From: Trogon surrucura
Lineage: Eukaryota > Chordata > Aves > Trogoniformes > Trogonidae
DNA: 64,000 nucleotides
Assembly (NCBI GenBank): GCA_020746105.1
Contig: CM036619.1
Location: forward strand, 10,330,238-10,394,237
Direction: 5' to 3'
Shown here: positions 35,701-48,500 of the stretch, in pieces
Layout of the letters: every line of letters starts with the position of its first letter
How positions within the stretch are numbered: the stretch's first letter is position 1
Notes under the pieces: generated by a model
The model's input: the letters and a program-made list of their open reading frames with translations, nothing else
The model's database searches: none
Told to the model about the DNA's origin: nothing
Made by a program: the position numbers and the translations under genes

Positions 35701-38469
35701 TGTCCTTTTTTTTCTTTACATCTTTGGGTATAGGATGCTGACTTTCTATTTTCATCCATGTAACAGAAAAGTTAGTGGTGTCCACCCCCCCCCCAGACAA
35801 ACAAGGCTGCCGTCAGTGGACAGTGAACCCTTTTGTCCCTGCCAAGTACAAATGGGAGAGGATGACTTCCTCTTCTCCTCCTTGCTCCCCTAGGCTAATA
35901 TTAAGCTTAAAAGTAGCTGAAATATTCTAACTGTGCATGGCACCTAAGGGCAGCTTTGAATCTGAGGTTTTATTTACCTGTCTGGCCATCTATATAGAAA
36001 ATAAAGTCATCCTTTGTCACTGGTATATATGCACATATATACAGTACACATACATCCAACAGTATCTTTGGAGCTTAGTGGACTTTGCTCTGTGAAAATG
36101 CTCTGACCTGCTTTTTTTCCCTAAGTGTCAGCTATACCTAGCTGGCAGCAATATTCCTACTAACAGAACAATCCTCAGGCGTTTAGCAGCATAAGAGCAG
36201 CTATGTTCTGTTACCACTTCTTTATTTTATGATGGTAGCTGGCAAATATAATATCTAATTTCAGGTTTTATATTTATTGCAGTAATAACCTGGTAAAATA
36301 ATTTTCTATTCAGAAGAAGCAATTAAGAAATTAAAAGTGAAGGCAGAACTAATGGGTGGGGTTTTTAGTCATGCAACGTTTTCCAGAGTGTTCAATAATT
36401 TTTTATGCTTCAATTATTATGGAGGATGTGGATGTCTTAGTACACAGCTGCTGATAAAGCATCAATGGTGCTCAGGGTCTGGGCATTCTTACTTCTAAAA
36501 GATGAGAGATCCAAATCTTACAGTTACATTACAGTTTTGGAGATCCCTGAAGAGTAAATACTATTATAAACCTGCTTACGGTTTCAGTACAAAATTTTCC
36601 TCATCTCCCTCCACCTTGCCAAGCCGTGAGTGGTTTATAGTGTTATGAGCATCAAAAATGGTTCATCCCCAAGGCCAGTTGTAAGCTTTCCTTAGCTCTG
36701 TGTAACAGAACAAAGTTCTATAGTATCAGGGGTGAGAGCCCCCAGGTTTCCATTAAGCCCACATGGTAATGAGCCAAGGTAAGCCCAGAGCGTGATTCTG
36801 CTTCCCTTGAATTCAGTTCAGTGGGACCTGGGTCACTCCCTGCCTGGCACATGGACTTTCAAATGTCTCTGGACTTCAGAGACAAAAGAGATGTGGTAGT
36901 GGCCTGCCATCATCTCAGGAAGAAGGGTGCATCGATCCACACCTCCAAGCCTGTACCTGCTAGCTGCAAAAAATCCTTTCCATAGCAGGAGCATCACATC
37001 AAGCACTTTGTTTAGCCTGCCCACTGACACAAACCAAGCACAAGCAGAGCTGGGACTTCTCTTCTTTTGCCGTTCTGCCCATAAGCTACTTCTGTGAAAA
37101 ATCTCATTTCTTAGCTTCTTGGACATCTCCCCTATTTGCTCCAATAAACACTAACCTCCAAGAGCCTCCCGGCTTGCCTGAGCACTCCCCTTCCCCTGCT
37201 TAAGTGAAGGAAGCAGACAGGTACATGGTGTTACCAGCCCTGGGCTTGCCTGAATGATACTCAAGGAGCAAAACTAAAGTTCAGTGATTTCCTTTCAGTT
37301 AATCAAGCAGGTTTTGCAGCTGAACTATACTCACAAATGGCTTCCTTTATATCCCAGGACACTCTTTTGTCTAGAATGTAGTGAATCCATACATCTTGAA
37401 TCCTATCAAGTTACAAGAAGACCTAAGTTTCTCAGTTCAGGTCAACATATATATATAGGCATAAAAATAAGAGAAATGTGCTGACATATAAATAAATCTC
37501 TGAGGTCCGTTCCATTTTCATTCTTTCTCAAAGTGGGTTTGGGGATCTTGGTATTCACTAGTATTTGGCAGTTATCAAACGGGTATTTGGCTGCTGAAGA
37601 GGAAGTAGCAGAAGCGGTCAGACTTTCGGGTGGTTGGTTTGCCTCTTTCGGATTGAATAACCACCTTTGCCAAGGAGGATGCTCTCCTGTTGGAGGCTGC
37701 AAGGAGTTTTGGCTTGGCTGGATGTGTCTGTGTCTGTGAATGCTGAGGTCCCACTCAGACTCTGAACTGCTCCCAGGGCAGCCTCACCGAGCGCAGGGTG
37801 AGTTGTCCCTCGGTTTCCGAGGAGCTGCTCGACGTGATGCCAGACGAGTCTTCATGGCAAGATTTTGACAATCGTTGTTGAGATTCCAGGTTGCTTTAAG
37901 CAAAAAAAACAAGCAGAACTTTTAACGTGCAATCCTACTGAAGCAGCAAGCCCCAGGACAGGGTATTTGTGCTGTCCCTCCGCTTTGGCGAGTTTACCTG
38001 CACCAGGAGCAGAGTAGCTCGGGCTGTGCGGTGTCCCGGGGTAACACCAGGCAAGGAAGAGCTGAAACCTTCACCCGCAGCACACGTGCACGTACTTAAA
38101 TCCACGAGATGCCCTTATTTTTGTGTTTCTTAACACACGTTGCACATCTCTGGCGTTTCGGGGGTGACGGGGAGCAGCACGATGGGATCCGGGGATGGGA
38201 TCGGCACGTTCCTCCGGCGCTGGGCTCCCCGAGGGATGTAAACGTCCACTATTTTATTATTTTATTTTTTTTTTCCCTCAGACCTTACAACACGATCCAC
38301 CTGGGGAGAAATTTCCGCACGACTCGCAGCCGGCAGCTCTCCTTTGCGCAAAGGAGGAGCCGTAACTCTCTTTCCCATCCTGGCTTTGCACATTTCAAAC
38401 CTCCCCGAGTCAGGTCTTAAAAAAATAACCGGGCTCACGCAAACCGGCTGAAGTACGACCCGTACTGTT
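32768..38469. other. Intergenic region upstream of CpG island 2
   Basis: No recognised gene. It holds a composite palindromic motif at 35063-35086 and an AT-rich stretch around 36.2-36.5 kb that could be a conserved non-coding element. Scattered poly-purine and poly-pyrimidine runs occur, for example C9 near 35786. None of the open frames shows a domain or convincing splicing. Confidence 0.5.
35063..35086. promoter_or_regulatory. Paired-type homeodomain palindrome overlapping a TCACGTGA E-box
   Basis: TGACTAAT, GTA, ATTAGTCA form an 8-bp inverted repeat. Its core TAATGTAATTA is the P3 arrangement (TAAT-N3-ATTA) recognised by paired-class homeodomain dimers. The right arm overlaps TCACGTGA (35079-35086), a palindromic E-box of the kind bound by USF and MiT/TFE proteins. 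Binding is inferred. Confidence 0.4.
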
Positions 38470-38513
38470 AAGTTAGGGGCTTTAATGAGCTGGCGGGGGG
38501 CAGCAGCGGCGGG

Positions 38514-38525
38514 AAGATGGCTGCC
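38514..38525 (+). promoter_or_regulatory. YY1-like site in CpG island 2
   Basis: AAGATGGCTGCC is close to the YY1 consensus AAGATGGCGGC, usually found at or just after transcription starts. The ATG inside it opens a short frame of about 32 codons that stops before the proposed donor. That frame could be an upstream ORF if transcription starts further left. Confidence 0.45.
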
Positions 38526-38637
38526 CCCTCCCAGGGCGGCCCCTTTAAGGAGGTTGACCCAGTCGCCGTCTGCCTTGCCCGCCCGCCTCTCTTTCGCTCC
38601 CCCGCCCTCGCCTGAGACACTCGGAGTCGAAGCAGGT

Positions 38638-38677
38638 GCATGCGCAGTGCGCTGGCAGCCCGGCGCGCTTGCGCAGT
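38638..38677 (+). promoter_or_regulatory. NRF1-like motif pair in CpG island 2
   Basis: GCATGCGCA, then GTGCGC, and 25 bases later TTGCGCAG. These match half or near-full NRF1 sites (TGCGCATGCGCA), which are common in CpG-island promoters of broadly expressed genes. Confidence 0.45.
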
Positions 38678-38699
38678 CACCTGCCGGCCAGTTCCCCCC

Positions 38700-38954
38700 C
38701 CCCCTCCTCCCCCGCTGTACATCCGGGTCATCGCACGCCCGCCCGCACGGCCGGTCCCCCGCGGTGGTGTGCCGCTCGCTCCCCCTCCCCTTCCTCCCCC
38801 CTCCCCCTCAGCGCGGGCGGCTCCGGCGCTGTCGCCATCCGCGCCCTCCCCTGCGCGGGGTCCGGCCACGCCGCTCCAGTCGCTGCCTCCGGCCGAGCGC
38901 GGGGGAGGCGGCGGCTCCCGCTGCCGTCCGCATCGCCGTCCGCGGGGCGGCTCG
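38700..38954 (+). ncRNA. CYRIB: Presumed non-coding 5' UTR exon 1 of CYRIB
   Basis: The right boundary is a strong donor, CTCG followed by GTGAGT at 38955. The left boundary is only an estimate from the position of the YY1 and NRF1-like motifs. The exon would be GC-rich 5' untranslated sequence of the protein-coding CYRIB transcript, not an independent RNA gene. Alternative downstream donors, such as CCAG followed by GTAGGG at 39721, could give longer first exons. Confidence 0.35.
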
Positions 38955-38973
38955 GTGAGTGTCAGCGGCGTGG

Positions 38974-39000
38974 AGGGCGGGGGCGGGGGGCCGGGCGGGG
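38974..39000 (+). other. G-quadruplex-prone tract just after the donor
   Basis: Five runs of three or more G lie within about 27 bases on the plus strand, starting about 20 bases after the GTGAGT donor. This positions it at the start of the proposed first intron, on the non-template strand. Confidence 0.6.
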
Positions 39001-42000
39001 CTGCCTCCCTTCGTCGCCCGCGGTCCCCTCAGCGCTGGTGGCGCGACCCCCACCCCCTTCCCGCCGGGGCCCGGCGAGCCGCCGGGGGGACGGGGCTCGC
39101 CCCCCTCTTCCCTCCCCGGCTCCCATCTGTTGCTCGCCCGCCTCCCCTCAGCCCTCGGCAACTTCTCCGCGTCTCTGCCCTCTCTCCCCGTCCCGCCGCC
39201 CCTTCGCCCCCGCGGCGCCCAGCAGGGCGAGGAGGGGGCTGCCCGCCCGGCCGCCCGCCCTCAGCCGCCGGGGCCTCCCGCCTCGGGGCCCGGCGGGAGA
39301 AGCCGCGGCCGCTGCCTCCCTCGCCCGAGGGAAACCGCGCTGGTCGCCCAGGACCTGCCCCGCGCCGAGTGACCTCGGCCGGGCTTCCCCCGCGCCCCGG
39401 CGGGGCTGCTGATCGTCGGCGCGCCGGCTCCGGTTCGCTCCCCGGTGCGAGTGCAGGCGGCTCCCCCGGCGAGGGCCGCCGTCGGTCCGAGGAGCGCGTC
39501 CCGCCCGCCCGGTGCGGGGCAGCCCCGGCGGGTGCGGGTGGAGAGACGGGTGACAGTGGTCGTAGTTACCCGGGAGGAGGAGGAGGAGAAAACCTCTGGA
39601 AGGGGCATCTGCAGCGGAGCTGAAGCACGGAGCGAGTTCAGCGGAACGCAGAAATCGCTGCAGGTTTGCCGTGGTTGGGTGTATCCTGCAGTCCTGTGCT
39701 GCCGGGACTGTTAATTCCAGGTAGGGTTAGGGTGAATTCAGCAGCTGTGACAGGAGGGCGGTGTTTCTAACCTGTTCGTTAAATAGCTGATCATATCTAA
39801 TTTTAATTGGATTTTAATTCTCGCCTGCGCGATTCAACAATAAGGACACATGCAGCTCAGTTCTATTTTGTTACTTTTTAATCTGATATCGTATCTGACG
39901 TGGTAATAAAATGCAAAAGGTTTCTTCACAGAAGCAGTTCAGGTAAGAAATGAGGAGACTGTGTGGTATAAAGGTTTTGAAAGTATTTTTTCTTTTTCTC
40001 TTCCATCTCATTAGGATTCCTGAATCCAAATGTCAGTGACAGTATGACAGCTGTCTTTCTGTGTGATAGTGGAATCTTACTAACATTTAAAATCTATCAT
40101 TCTGAATTTCTGATAATGTAGTGTGGAAATACAAGTGTTGATTAGCACGTATGTTAATCCTCAAACCAGTAAAACATTTTCTAGTTGGATCTGTGTTCTG
40201 TGTTTCTGTTGTTAAAAGCCACAAAGTCTATTTTGCTCAGACTTCGCTCCCCTCCTTGACAGAGTTTTACTTTGTGCTCTGACTGCTTGGACTTTAAATA
40301 TACCTTTAAGTTAATGAGCGTTTTCTATAGTAGATTGTGACAAATAGGGATATTGGACAGGAGACATTTAGTAATTAGCCTGAGATTACTAGTGTCAAGC
40401 TTGTAACGTGAATCCAAATTAAGGAGGTTCCACGTGACAAAGTGGTTTGTTTAGCAAGGTGCATTGTTTTACAAAACATATCCTCAGTTTTGTGTGGCAA
40501 GTCTAACACCAAAATCCTAAATCATGTGAATAAGGTACTGTTGTTCCATGAAGTGGGAATGTTTTTGTCTGGCGTACAGTGAGCATTCCATTGTTGGAAC
40601 AGAAGCTTTCAGTAGAATAGTAGATGGTTTCTATCCCTGTCAAACTGTCCACTTTCTTATTGCCTATATTAGCTGTCAGAGAGTGGAGGCTGTAGAAAGA
40701 AGTGATTCCAGAATCCGTTTTAAAATAACCCTCTGGAGAAATACCGTGGTTGTATGAAAGTAAGGAATGGATCTGATCCTGTCTGTTACACAAATTCCAT
40801 TTGTTGTCAGGTGCTCTAGATTTTCTTCATTGTTTGCAGTTTAGCTGGAGCTACATGAGGTGGTGGATTATTGAAGAGATTGTCTTTTGAAATTCTCTGC
40901 TTCTTCATAAAAACCTTTCTTCCAGGAACCTCACTTACTGTAGAAATGAGATGTTAGTCTGTTCTGTTCCTGCATACATAACTGTCCTGTCCCCTTATCT
41001 GAGTTTTGCGGGAGTCCTAGTGTCTAGATAAAGACAAAAAGGAAACAATTTTTATTGTGTCTTTCAGTAGTTATATATCCTAGCAGAAAAAATAATTTTG
41101 AAATTAAGTGAACGCTGTAGCTAAAATAGGGACAGTTATGTGTGGAACTTAATTCATCTGTCACCAGACTTCTAATGGTGTTTAGTAGACTCTTGGACTT
41201 AATACTGTAAAGAAACAGAAGGGTGGGGAATATTTGTATTGCTAACTACTGAATTATTGAGTAACACACTAACAGAAGTTGGTGGTGGCATTTGGAAAAG
41301 CATATGTAAGGGCCACTTCAGATTTCCGTAGCTGCTTAGGCATGGTAAACGTAAAGGCAGGGTTTTCTTTTCCCCTCGCTGTGTATCTAGGAGAGTACAG
41401 ATACCCAAACAGCCTACAGTACCCAACTTTTTGTTATTGCCTGCCAGGTGGGCGTAAGACATGAAATTAATGCATACTCTGTAGTAGAGACAGGAAAAAT
41501 TAAAGCTCATGTGCAAGAAATCAGATTTGGTTTTTAAGCAGTCAGGTTTGTTTGTATTTGGTGGTGGTTTCTATTTTGTTTTAAAAAACAATGGTGCTAA
41601 TGTAAATTAAGGTTATCACCTTTGCCTGTGCTTCCTAAAAGTTTGTTCTCTTTTAGCTACACTGAGACTTGTAGTCATTGATGTAGATGGGCTTGAGTAA
41701 AACAACCCCTGGCTGTTAAGGTAAAGTTAACTATCCTTTCTATAAGTCAGTTTTATGAGACTTAGTAATTGTAGAAAACATTTGAAAATACATCTTCGAA
41801 GATCAAATATTTTGAGTGTTGTCAAATTGCATCTACTGGCCTGTCAACTGCCAAGTAAGTGTGCTGGAGGCGAGGTGTGCGGCACAAAGGGATAGAGGGG
41901 CTGATTCTGCACACGGTTCAGATGTCAGTGCCCCACTCCTGTGCTTGGTACCAGGATGGAGAGAATCATCCTGGCAGTCATTCTGGTGTAACTGAATCCC

Positions 42001-44350
42001 ATCGAGTCTATCGAGGTGATGTGAGCGAGGGGATTGGGGATGTGAAGGGCACTGCTTGGACTGGAATGAGTTAAGCGCTGGGGAAGGTGAAGCGTTGGCA
42101 CTGCTTACCAGCTGTGGCACCCGAAATGTGTCCATCAGTTAAGGTGAGATTTGCTTCACATAATTTTCCATCTGTAAATAGATGATGGGCCAGTTGTATT
42201 CGTCTCTTGACATCTTTTCTACTGTTCATTTTTATATATCAGGAGAACTTTAAAATAAACGGATGGTTCTTCTGCATACCTTGTAAGTCTTCCTTTAATA
42301 CTAATCTATGGACGTACTGTAAACTTTACTTAAGAGTATTAATATTTTCTTCCTTGTGATTGTGTAAAATTTAACACCTCTTAACTACCTCAGGTGGAGG
42401 AGTCCACCTTTATCTTCACGTGTAGGAAGACCAGGGCTAATTTAATTCCCTTTAATTTTGGAATCTTTTATAAATTCACCTCAGCTTCTCCCCTTCTGTG
42501 ATTCAGGAATGTTCTCTCGAATGCCAGAAGTTGGCTGCTGCAGCTGGCAGAGTGTTTCAAGCTGTCTAAAATTTGCTGAGAGTAATAGGCTCTCTTATGT
42601 AGGTGCTGTTTTACATTTGCAATTCCAGTGCTTACTGGAGAAATGTGTATTGCAGAGCTTAACAGAAACGAAAAACAAACAATGAACATTTTTAGAATTG
42701 ACTGGGTAAAGCTGAAAGTATTTTTAGTTACAGCACTTTCTCCTGTGTTCCCCATCTCCTGTGGTTTTAATTGCATTCTCCTTTTTAGAAATGGTATTTT
42801 GTCTTCTCTGTCATTTGGAAGCCTGATGCACAGAGAATACATTCACTGTGGAAATACTGAAACTAGCTACAAAACATTTTGAAAGGTGCAGTTAAAATGG
42901 TGCGTTCTTTTGCCTTTCACTTGTGATAATTTGAATTTAAAGGTAGTTGTAAGACAGTCAGAGATGTAAGGGCTGACAGTGTCCTGTGCAGTGTGTGTGG
43001 CTTATGAACACCCCTCTGTTGTTACAACCTTTGTCATCTGCTACCCTCTTAGTTTGCTGTTGCCACTGAATCAGGTGGTCTTCATGAAATGTTTAGTACT
43101 TTATTTCTGGTTAACTCTGGAAATGTTAACATAAAATTGATTTGTAAAAGGAGTTCTGGTACCTGAGTTACCAATGTTGAGTTGTCTTCAACACTACCTT
43201 TTCAGCACCTTGAAAAAAGAATTATGTTTCTAGTACTTAGACGGGTATTGGCTGATTTGTGTCTATTGGGAAAGATTATTGTTTGTATTATTTGCACTAA
43301 CCTAAGGTTCTGGTATTGCATTTGGGGAATGGCTGACCCAACGTTGTTTTTTTTTTTTCCTACATGGAATTGTTGTGAGACAGCAGGGAAAACTGGAGAC
43401 TTAAGTATGTCTGACAAAATGAGATTGTGCTTGTGTACAGTCTTCAAGTCTATAAAACTAGTTTCCTGTAATAACATGTGTATGAGAGGATTTATTTTTA
43501 TTCTTTTACTCCAGTTCAGTGGAAAGGCGCTATGGTTTGTGGTCTTGTTTACTAAGTGGTTGGTTGATTCTCTGGCTTATGTCTACAGCACTTGGGATTC
43601 CCAGGTGGTCCCTGTGCAAATAGTGTAATTGGGTCTAGGACAGCTTAGCTGCTGAGATCGAGTGCAGTCAGTTTGGCGTGGCTGTGGCTGCAAAAATAGC
43701 GTGCCTTGCAAAACAGGCCTTCTGTCTGCCACCCACACCAAAACCTAAAGCTTGATCCTCTGTAGGCAGTTAATAGGTTTGTCTGGAGGGCTGATTCCCA
43801 TCAGTGAGCACTTTACCTGAATCAGTGACCACCAGGCAAAAGGAAAAAAAAAAAAAAGTTTTGTATTGATAATCACTTTATATGTAAGAAAGTGCAGCGG
43901 AACGCTGTCCTAGATACATTTTTTAAAAGTGCTTTTTACTTCAGACTGCGGGGCTTAACTGTTCGCTGGTAGCAGGAGGCTGTTCTGTGAGTGAATTCCG
44001 TTTAACTGGCGTAGTTCAAAAGACTCTTAAATTCAGCCATGAGGCAATTCTGGTTCTCCTTCAGTACTAGATGATTAAATTAAATGGAGTGTTAGCATGA
44101 GTAACTTTTTCTGGTGTGCTACATAAGGTAATAGATGAGTTCCTAGGAGCCCTACTTGTAAATTAGCTGACTGGAAAGCCTTGTTTCTGTGACCAGTGGC
44201 TCTAACAGTTGTGTAACTTCAAAAGTTAGATCTAATTGTGTGTTCTTCCAGTCAGGCGTGGCACTGGGTGATGGCTCCTTCTCCTTTTTAGTAGAATAGT
44301 CTTGAGGGTAACATCCTCACAGAGGAAGGGAATTCTTTTCTTTTGTGTCT

Positions 44351-44393
44351 TGGACAACAAAGGTGTTTTTTTGGACAACAAAGATGTTTGTTT
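44351..44393 (+). repeat. Two-copy tandem repeat with AACAAAG motifs
   Basis: The units TGGACAACAAAGGTGTTT and TGGACAACAAAGATGTTT lie head to tail with a 21-nt period. Each carries AACAAAG, a SOX/TCF-type core. Confidence 0.6.
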
Positions 44394-45385
44394 CAGCTTC
44401 TGATGTACAAATCTTTTTGACCTTTCTACTGAAAGAAAAAAGTTTTCTGAATTCCAAGTGCTGTTAGTCTGGAAAAGATTCTTACAACTTCTTTTTTTTT
44501 TTTTTTAAGTAAGAGCTTTGAATATATATCTTTTTCAAAAAAAAAATAAAAAAAACCCAAACAAAACCTTCCGGTTTAGTGCACCTGAAAATGAAACTTC
44601 TCAGCAAAGTGCATTCTGGGCATGAAAAGCCAGTTTTGTTGTTTTTTGGTTTTGTTTTTTTTATTTTCAGCTTTTATGTGCTGAGACATATGGTTATTTG
44701 AAACTCTTCCTTCTTAATGTGGAAGTGAAATATGTAACCACTAAACTTCATGAAGCTTCATCTCAAAGATAAAATTGCTGATCTTATATATAAATGAAGA
44801 TCACAGAGACGAGGCAGAGAATTATGTAAGGATTGGTTATGGACAGTAGTTAACTGATTCTGAGTTTAGATTTCCTGCTTGTGTGTAGAAGTCTTATGTG
44901 GAGAGATGTGAATTTGTCAGCTGAACAGGCAGTTGAGTTGTAATGATGGGTTTGAAATTTTTTGCTCTGAGTGCTTCTTGTGGCAGATTAGTTGCTGCTT
45001 GTTCCCACACACAAGTGGCTAAAGTCACATTCTCCCAAACACTAAAAATGCTTTAACTGTTCTTACCTTTGCATCTTGGAGTTCACAGCTGTTATCATTT
45101 CTTAGCAGTAATAGCGGGATAACATGACCTAGTTGGTATCTCCTGGCTTGAAGTTAGGAGGTTGATCTTTCAAGAGGTTTCATCCAACCTGAGAAAGGTT
45201 TCTGGTTTTAGAAGTGTTCAAATTTGGAATGGAGAAACTACCCATTTTTCTGTAACTGTGGCTTCTTAGTAAATGTGAAGTAGAATCCTGTCCTGGTGGG
45301 GAAGTTGCTGTGGGTGGGACTGACAGTAGCATCCAGTCAATGGCAGTGTAGGAAACTATTGATTAAGACCAAATACTTGGAGTGA

Positions 45386-45515
45386 ATAATATTATATAAT
45401 GATGTTAATATATAAGGATGCATATTATATTATATGATGTGTGTATGTATATAATGATGTGTATTATAATATATAATGATGTTATAATATATAATGATAA
45501 TATATAATGATGTTA
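45386..45515 (+). repeat. AT-rich minisatellite, TATAATGATGT-type units
   Basis: About 130 bp made of imperfect copies of TATATAATGATGTTA and close variants, at least five recognisable, with interspersed TATATTA and TGTATGTATA segments. It is probably length-polymorphic. Confidence 0.75.
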
Positions 45516-48500
45516 AAATTGTGTCAGGTTTTCAAAGGAATTTCAGTCAAACTCAGTAGCTGCCAAAAGTGAGGCTCAGGAACAGATGTTGTAACTGTGG
45601 TCTTAAAATTTTTTGACAGCTCTTCAAATAGCTCTAGTGTGCCTCAACTTTACAACGGAGTGGTTTTGCAGGGCTTATGCCTCTTGATTTGCTTCTCTCC
45701 TTGTCCCCAGACCAGAATGGGGCTCAGTTTGACCCCATTACAGTCCTGTCAAAACTCATGCTCTAGTAAGCCTGCATCCAGCCAAGCAGCATGGGAGAAA
45801 AAGCAGGTTTGGATGGAGATGACAGCTGAGGTGAGAAGTGATGCCAGTTAACTAGGAGAAGGGGCAGCAGCTTACTTTGAGCTGAAAACAGGGAGGAATA
45901 TTAATTAGAATCTGGGACTGAGTTAGGGAGAAGTTGGTCAAAAACTAGCTGAGAGGTTGAATTGGGAGCTTGTTGGCTGAGTGGAGGGTGTTGGTCAGGT
46001 ACCAGGGGAGTATGTGGGAATATTGCTGCCTTTTACCCATTTCCCTTGGGGGTGCCAAGGGAAATGAGGACTTGTTTTACAAAGAAAATAAGGAAATGGG
46101 AACTGGTGGGGAAAAGGCTGGACAGGAGAAGTAAGAATAGAAGCTAGGCTTTTGTAAAGAAGACAGATAGGTCTGTTGGACAAGGAATGTGAGACAATAG
46201 AAGTAGAGTCAGAAAAACTGTAAGGAAGGGACTACAGTGTAATAAAACACACTGAGTTTTGTCCAATGCATTAGTAGTCATCATGTCTTCACCACTTTAG
46301 TTTAATATGTATCTCTGAGTAGTAGGAATTAGTGTCATGTGCAAATGGTTCTGAATCTGGTGATGTGTCATGTGGCTGCAAGGATGGATTGTCCAACCTC
46401 ATCTCATACTTGAGAGTTTATACTTTATTTTTTCTTATGGACTGTGAAGTAGTACTCAAAAGAAACTGCAGATGGGAAGCTGCCTTGAATACAGAGTGTA
46501 ATCCATTTCTTCCATTAGAACCCCTGTTTTATCCCAACGATGAACTGGCTGGTCCTAGTTTAGTGAACGCGTGATACATAGCTTGTTGTCCTTGCTTAAT
46601 GCCGTACCATGCTCTTGCTAGATTGCCCAGAGATGTAATTAATTTCCTCTTGGATAGTCTGGTACTGCTTTCTGTACAGTTATTTATTATCAGAATGGTC
46701 TAGTGAGATGAGGAAGTGGTTTACTTCCTGTTTTACACATGAGGAGCAAAGGCACGAAGAAGAGAAGTCCAGCTAGTTTTGCATGGTTAGAAATGACTGG
46801 AACCTGGGTCTTTTTAGACTAGTTTACATATTGCAGCCACATCCCCACCGAACTTGCTACCACAGTTGTTTCTTGTTGGTTTGTAGTCTCTCTGGACATG
46901 GAGCTACTGTAACTGAGTTGGAGAACATAGCAGCACTCAGGGTCATTCTGTTTTATCACAGCAGCAGAATATTCTCAAGGACTCGTACTCTGGTATTAGT
47001 AACTCTCACCGAATTTTTGTATTGATGCAAATTGATACATTCCTTAGCTGTATTGTGTTCCCTCAGCTTTAGGGCCAAACTTAAAGGGACAAACTGCCAC
47101 GTGTTATAAAAGTGTTTTTAGTGTTAAAAAGTTATGAAAAAGTCAAAGTGGTGCTACAGCTTTATTCACAGAACTGTGAACAATGAATTCCTTTCTCCTT
47201 TACGGTAAAGGAAAGAGGAATGAGTTGATTTTTATTTTTCTATTGGCACTCTCAATCATCCGCACAGCTCTGCTTAGCTGTTTAATTTGACATATAGTTT
47301 TGTCTTACTCTGGCCACTGGAAGGAGGAACTGTAAGGTCTTTCTGTTTTGTAAAGTCTTGTGGCTTCTCAAGTTTCTCTTTAGAAGAGAAACCATATCAG
47401 CCAATGAAAGAGGTATAAAACTGCTGTTCCTTCAGTCATGTAGAAGGATAGGGAAAAAAGCTTTGCTACCCTGTTGGGTTTTTGACTTTGTTGTGGTTTT
47501 TTTATTATTTTTTTTAATCTTACTAGCTCATCACTCAAACTTTTTATTGGGAGCTTCTTTTTTGAAAGAGATACTATGAATGAGGCTTATGCTGGTTAGG
47601 AAACGACAGCATTTTAAAAAAAAAAGAGAAAAAAAGAACAGCAGCCTCTGCTGATGGAGCTGTGGTTTTTTGCCTTTTCTTGCCAGGCCTACTGTGTTGG
47701 CTTATGTTCTGTTAATATTTGGCTGATCAGCTTTGCAGCTAGCAGGACTAGGAGCACTTCTGCTGTAGATTAAATTTGGTGGAAACTTGCTTTCTCTCGA
47801 AAGCCTTTTTAGTAGCTCAAACCAGGACAATATCTTAAGAGATTTTTCCTCCTCTGTTAGGGAGGGGAGTGATCACAGGAGCGCTTTTGATCCGAAAAGT
47901 CAATCTGTACTCCGGGTTTCTTAGAAGCACAACTGGCTTCTGATGGGATGTTGAGCATGTGACAAACAGTAGTGTTCGAACTCGAGATACTTTCATGTGG
48001 AGAAGGACACATAAACAAAAATTTTAAAAAATGAGAGCTTCAGGTGCTGTTTTCTGGCCTGTGTAAGCTTTTTGTGTGTTTAGTTATGTGATCTGTCAGC
48101 TCTGACCACCTTTACCTCTGTGGGTGGATTTACGCATTTTAAGACGCTTGAGTTCAAGTAAGAATTGTAGTGACACTTTATAAAAGAACATGAAGTGCAA
48201 CATGCTGAAGCATAGCTACGTGTGGGTGAGTCAGGAGAGAGCTGGGAGTAGCAGCACAAAAAAAGAAAAGGAAGTACAGTCATGTTAAAACTTTTTTCTT
48301 TTTTTTTTTTTCCTTTTTAACCAAAAAAAGCAAACCACCAAACCAACAACTGCCTGTCTCTAGAGGATGGAAATGCAATAAGGTGATACAGTTTGTATCT
48401 TATAGTTACTCCCTGTGTGTATAGATGTTCCTACGTGTGTATCTATAAAAACACACGAACTTGCATGTGTGGCCACACACTCTCCAGTAGATTTAGCTGT

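Larger units (their letters stand above)
38470..39720 (+). promoter_or_regulatory. CYRIB: CpG island 2, presumed CYRIB promoter
   Basis: About 1.25 kb of dense GC and CpG. It contains AAGATGGCTGCC (38514-38525, YY1-like), a GCATGCGCA and TTGCGCAG pair (NRF1-like, 38638-38677), long C-rich tracts and a GTGAGT donor at 38955. This is typical of a TATA-less housekeeping promoter. In human, CYRIB (FAM49B) lies directly downstream of ASAP1 in the same orientation, about 35 kb from its 3' end; here the island is 27 kb beyond the ASAP1 end. CYRIB encodes a Rac1-binding regulator of the Scar/WAVE complex. Its coding start (MGNLLK) is not visible in the window, so the assignment rests on synteny. Confidence 0.6.

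Noticed and set aside
38640..39623. 327-codon and 258-codon plus-strand frames in CpG island 2
   Set aside because: Two long frames overlap in different phases, both low-complexity Pro/Arg/Gly. They cross the proposed donor, which fits GC bias rather than coding.
39719..39732. TAGGGTTAGGG as an interstitial telomere repeat
   Set aside because: Fewer than two full units; chance occurrence.
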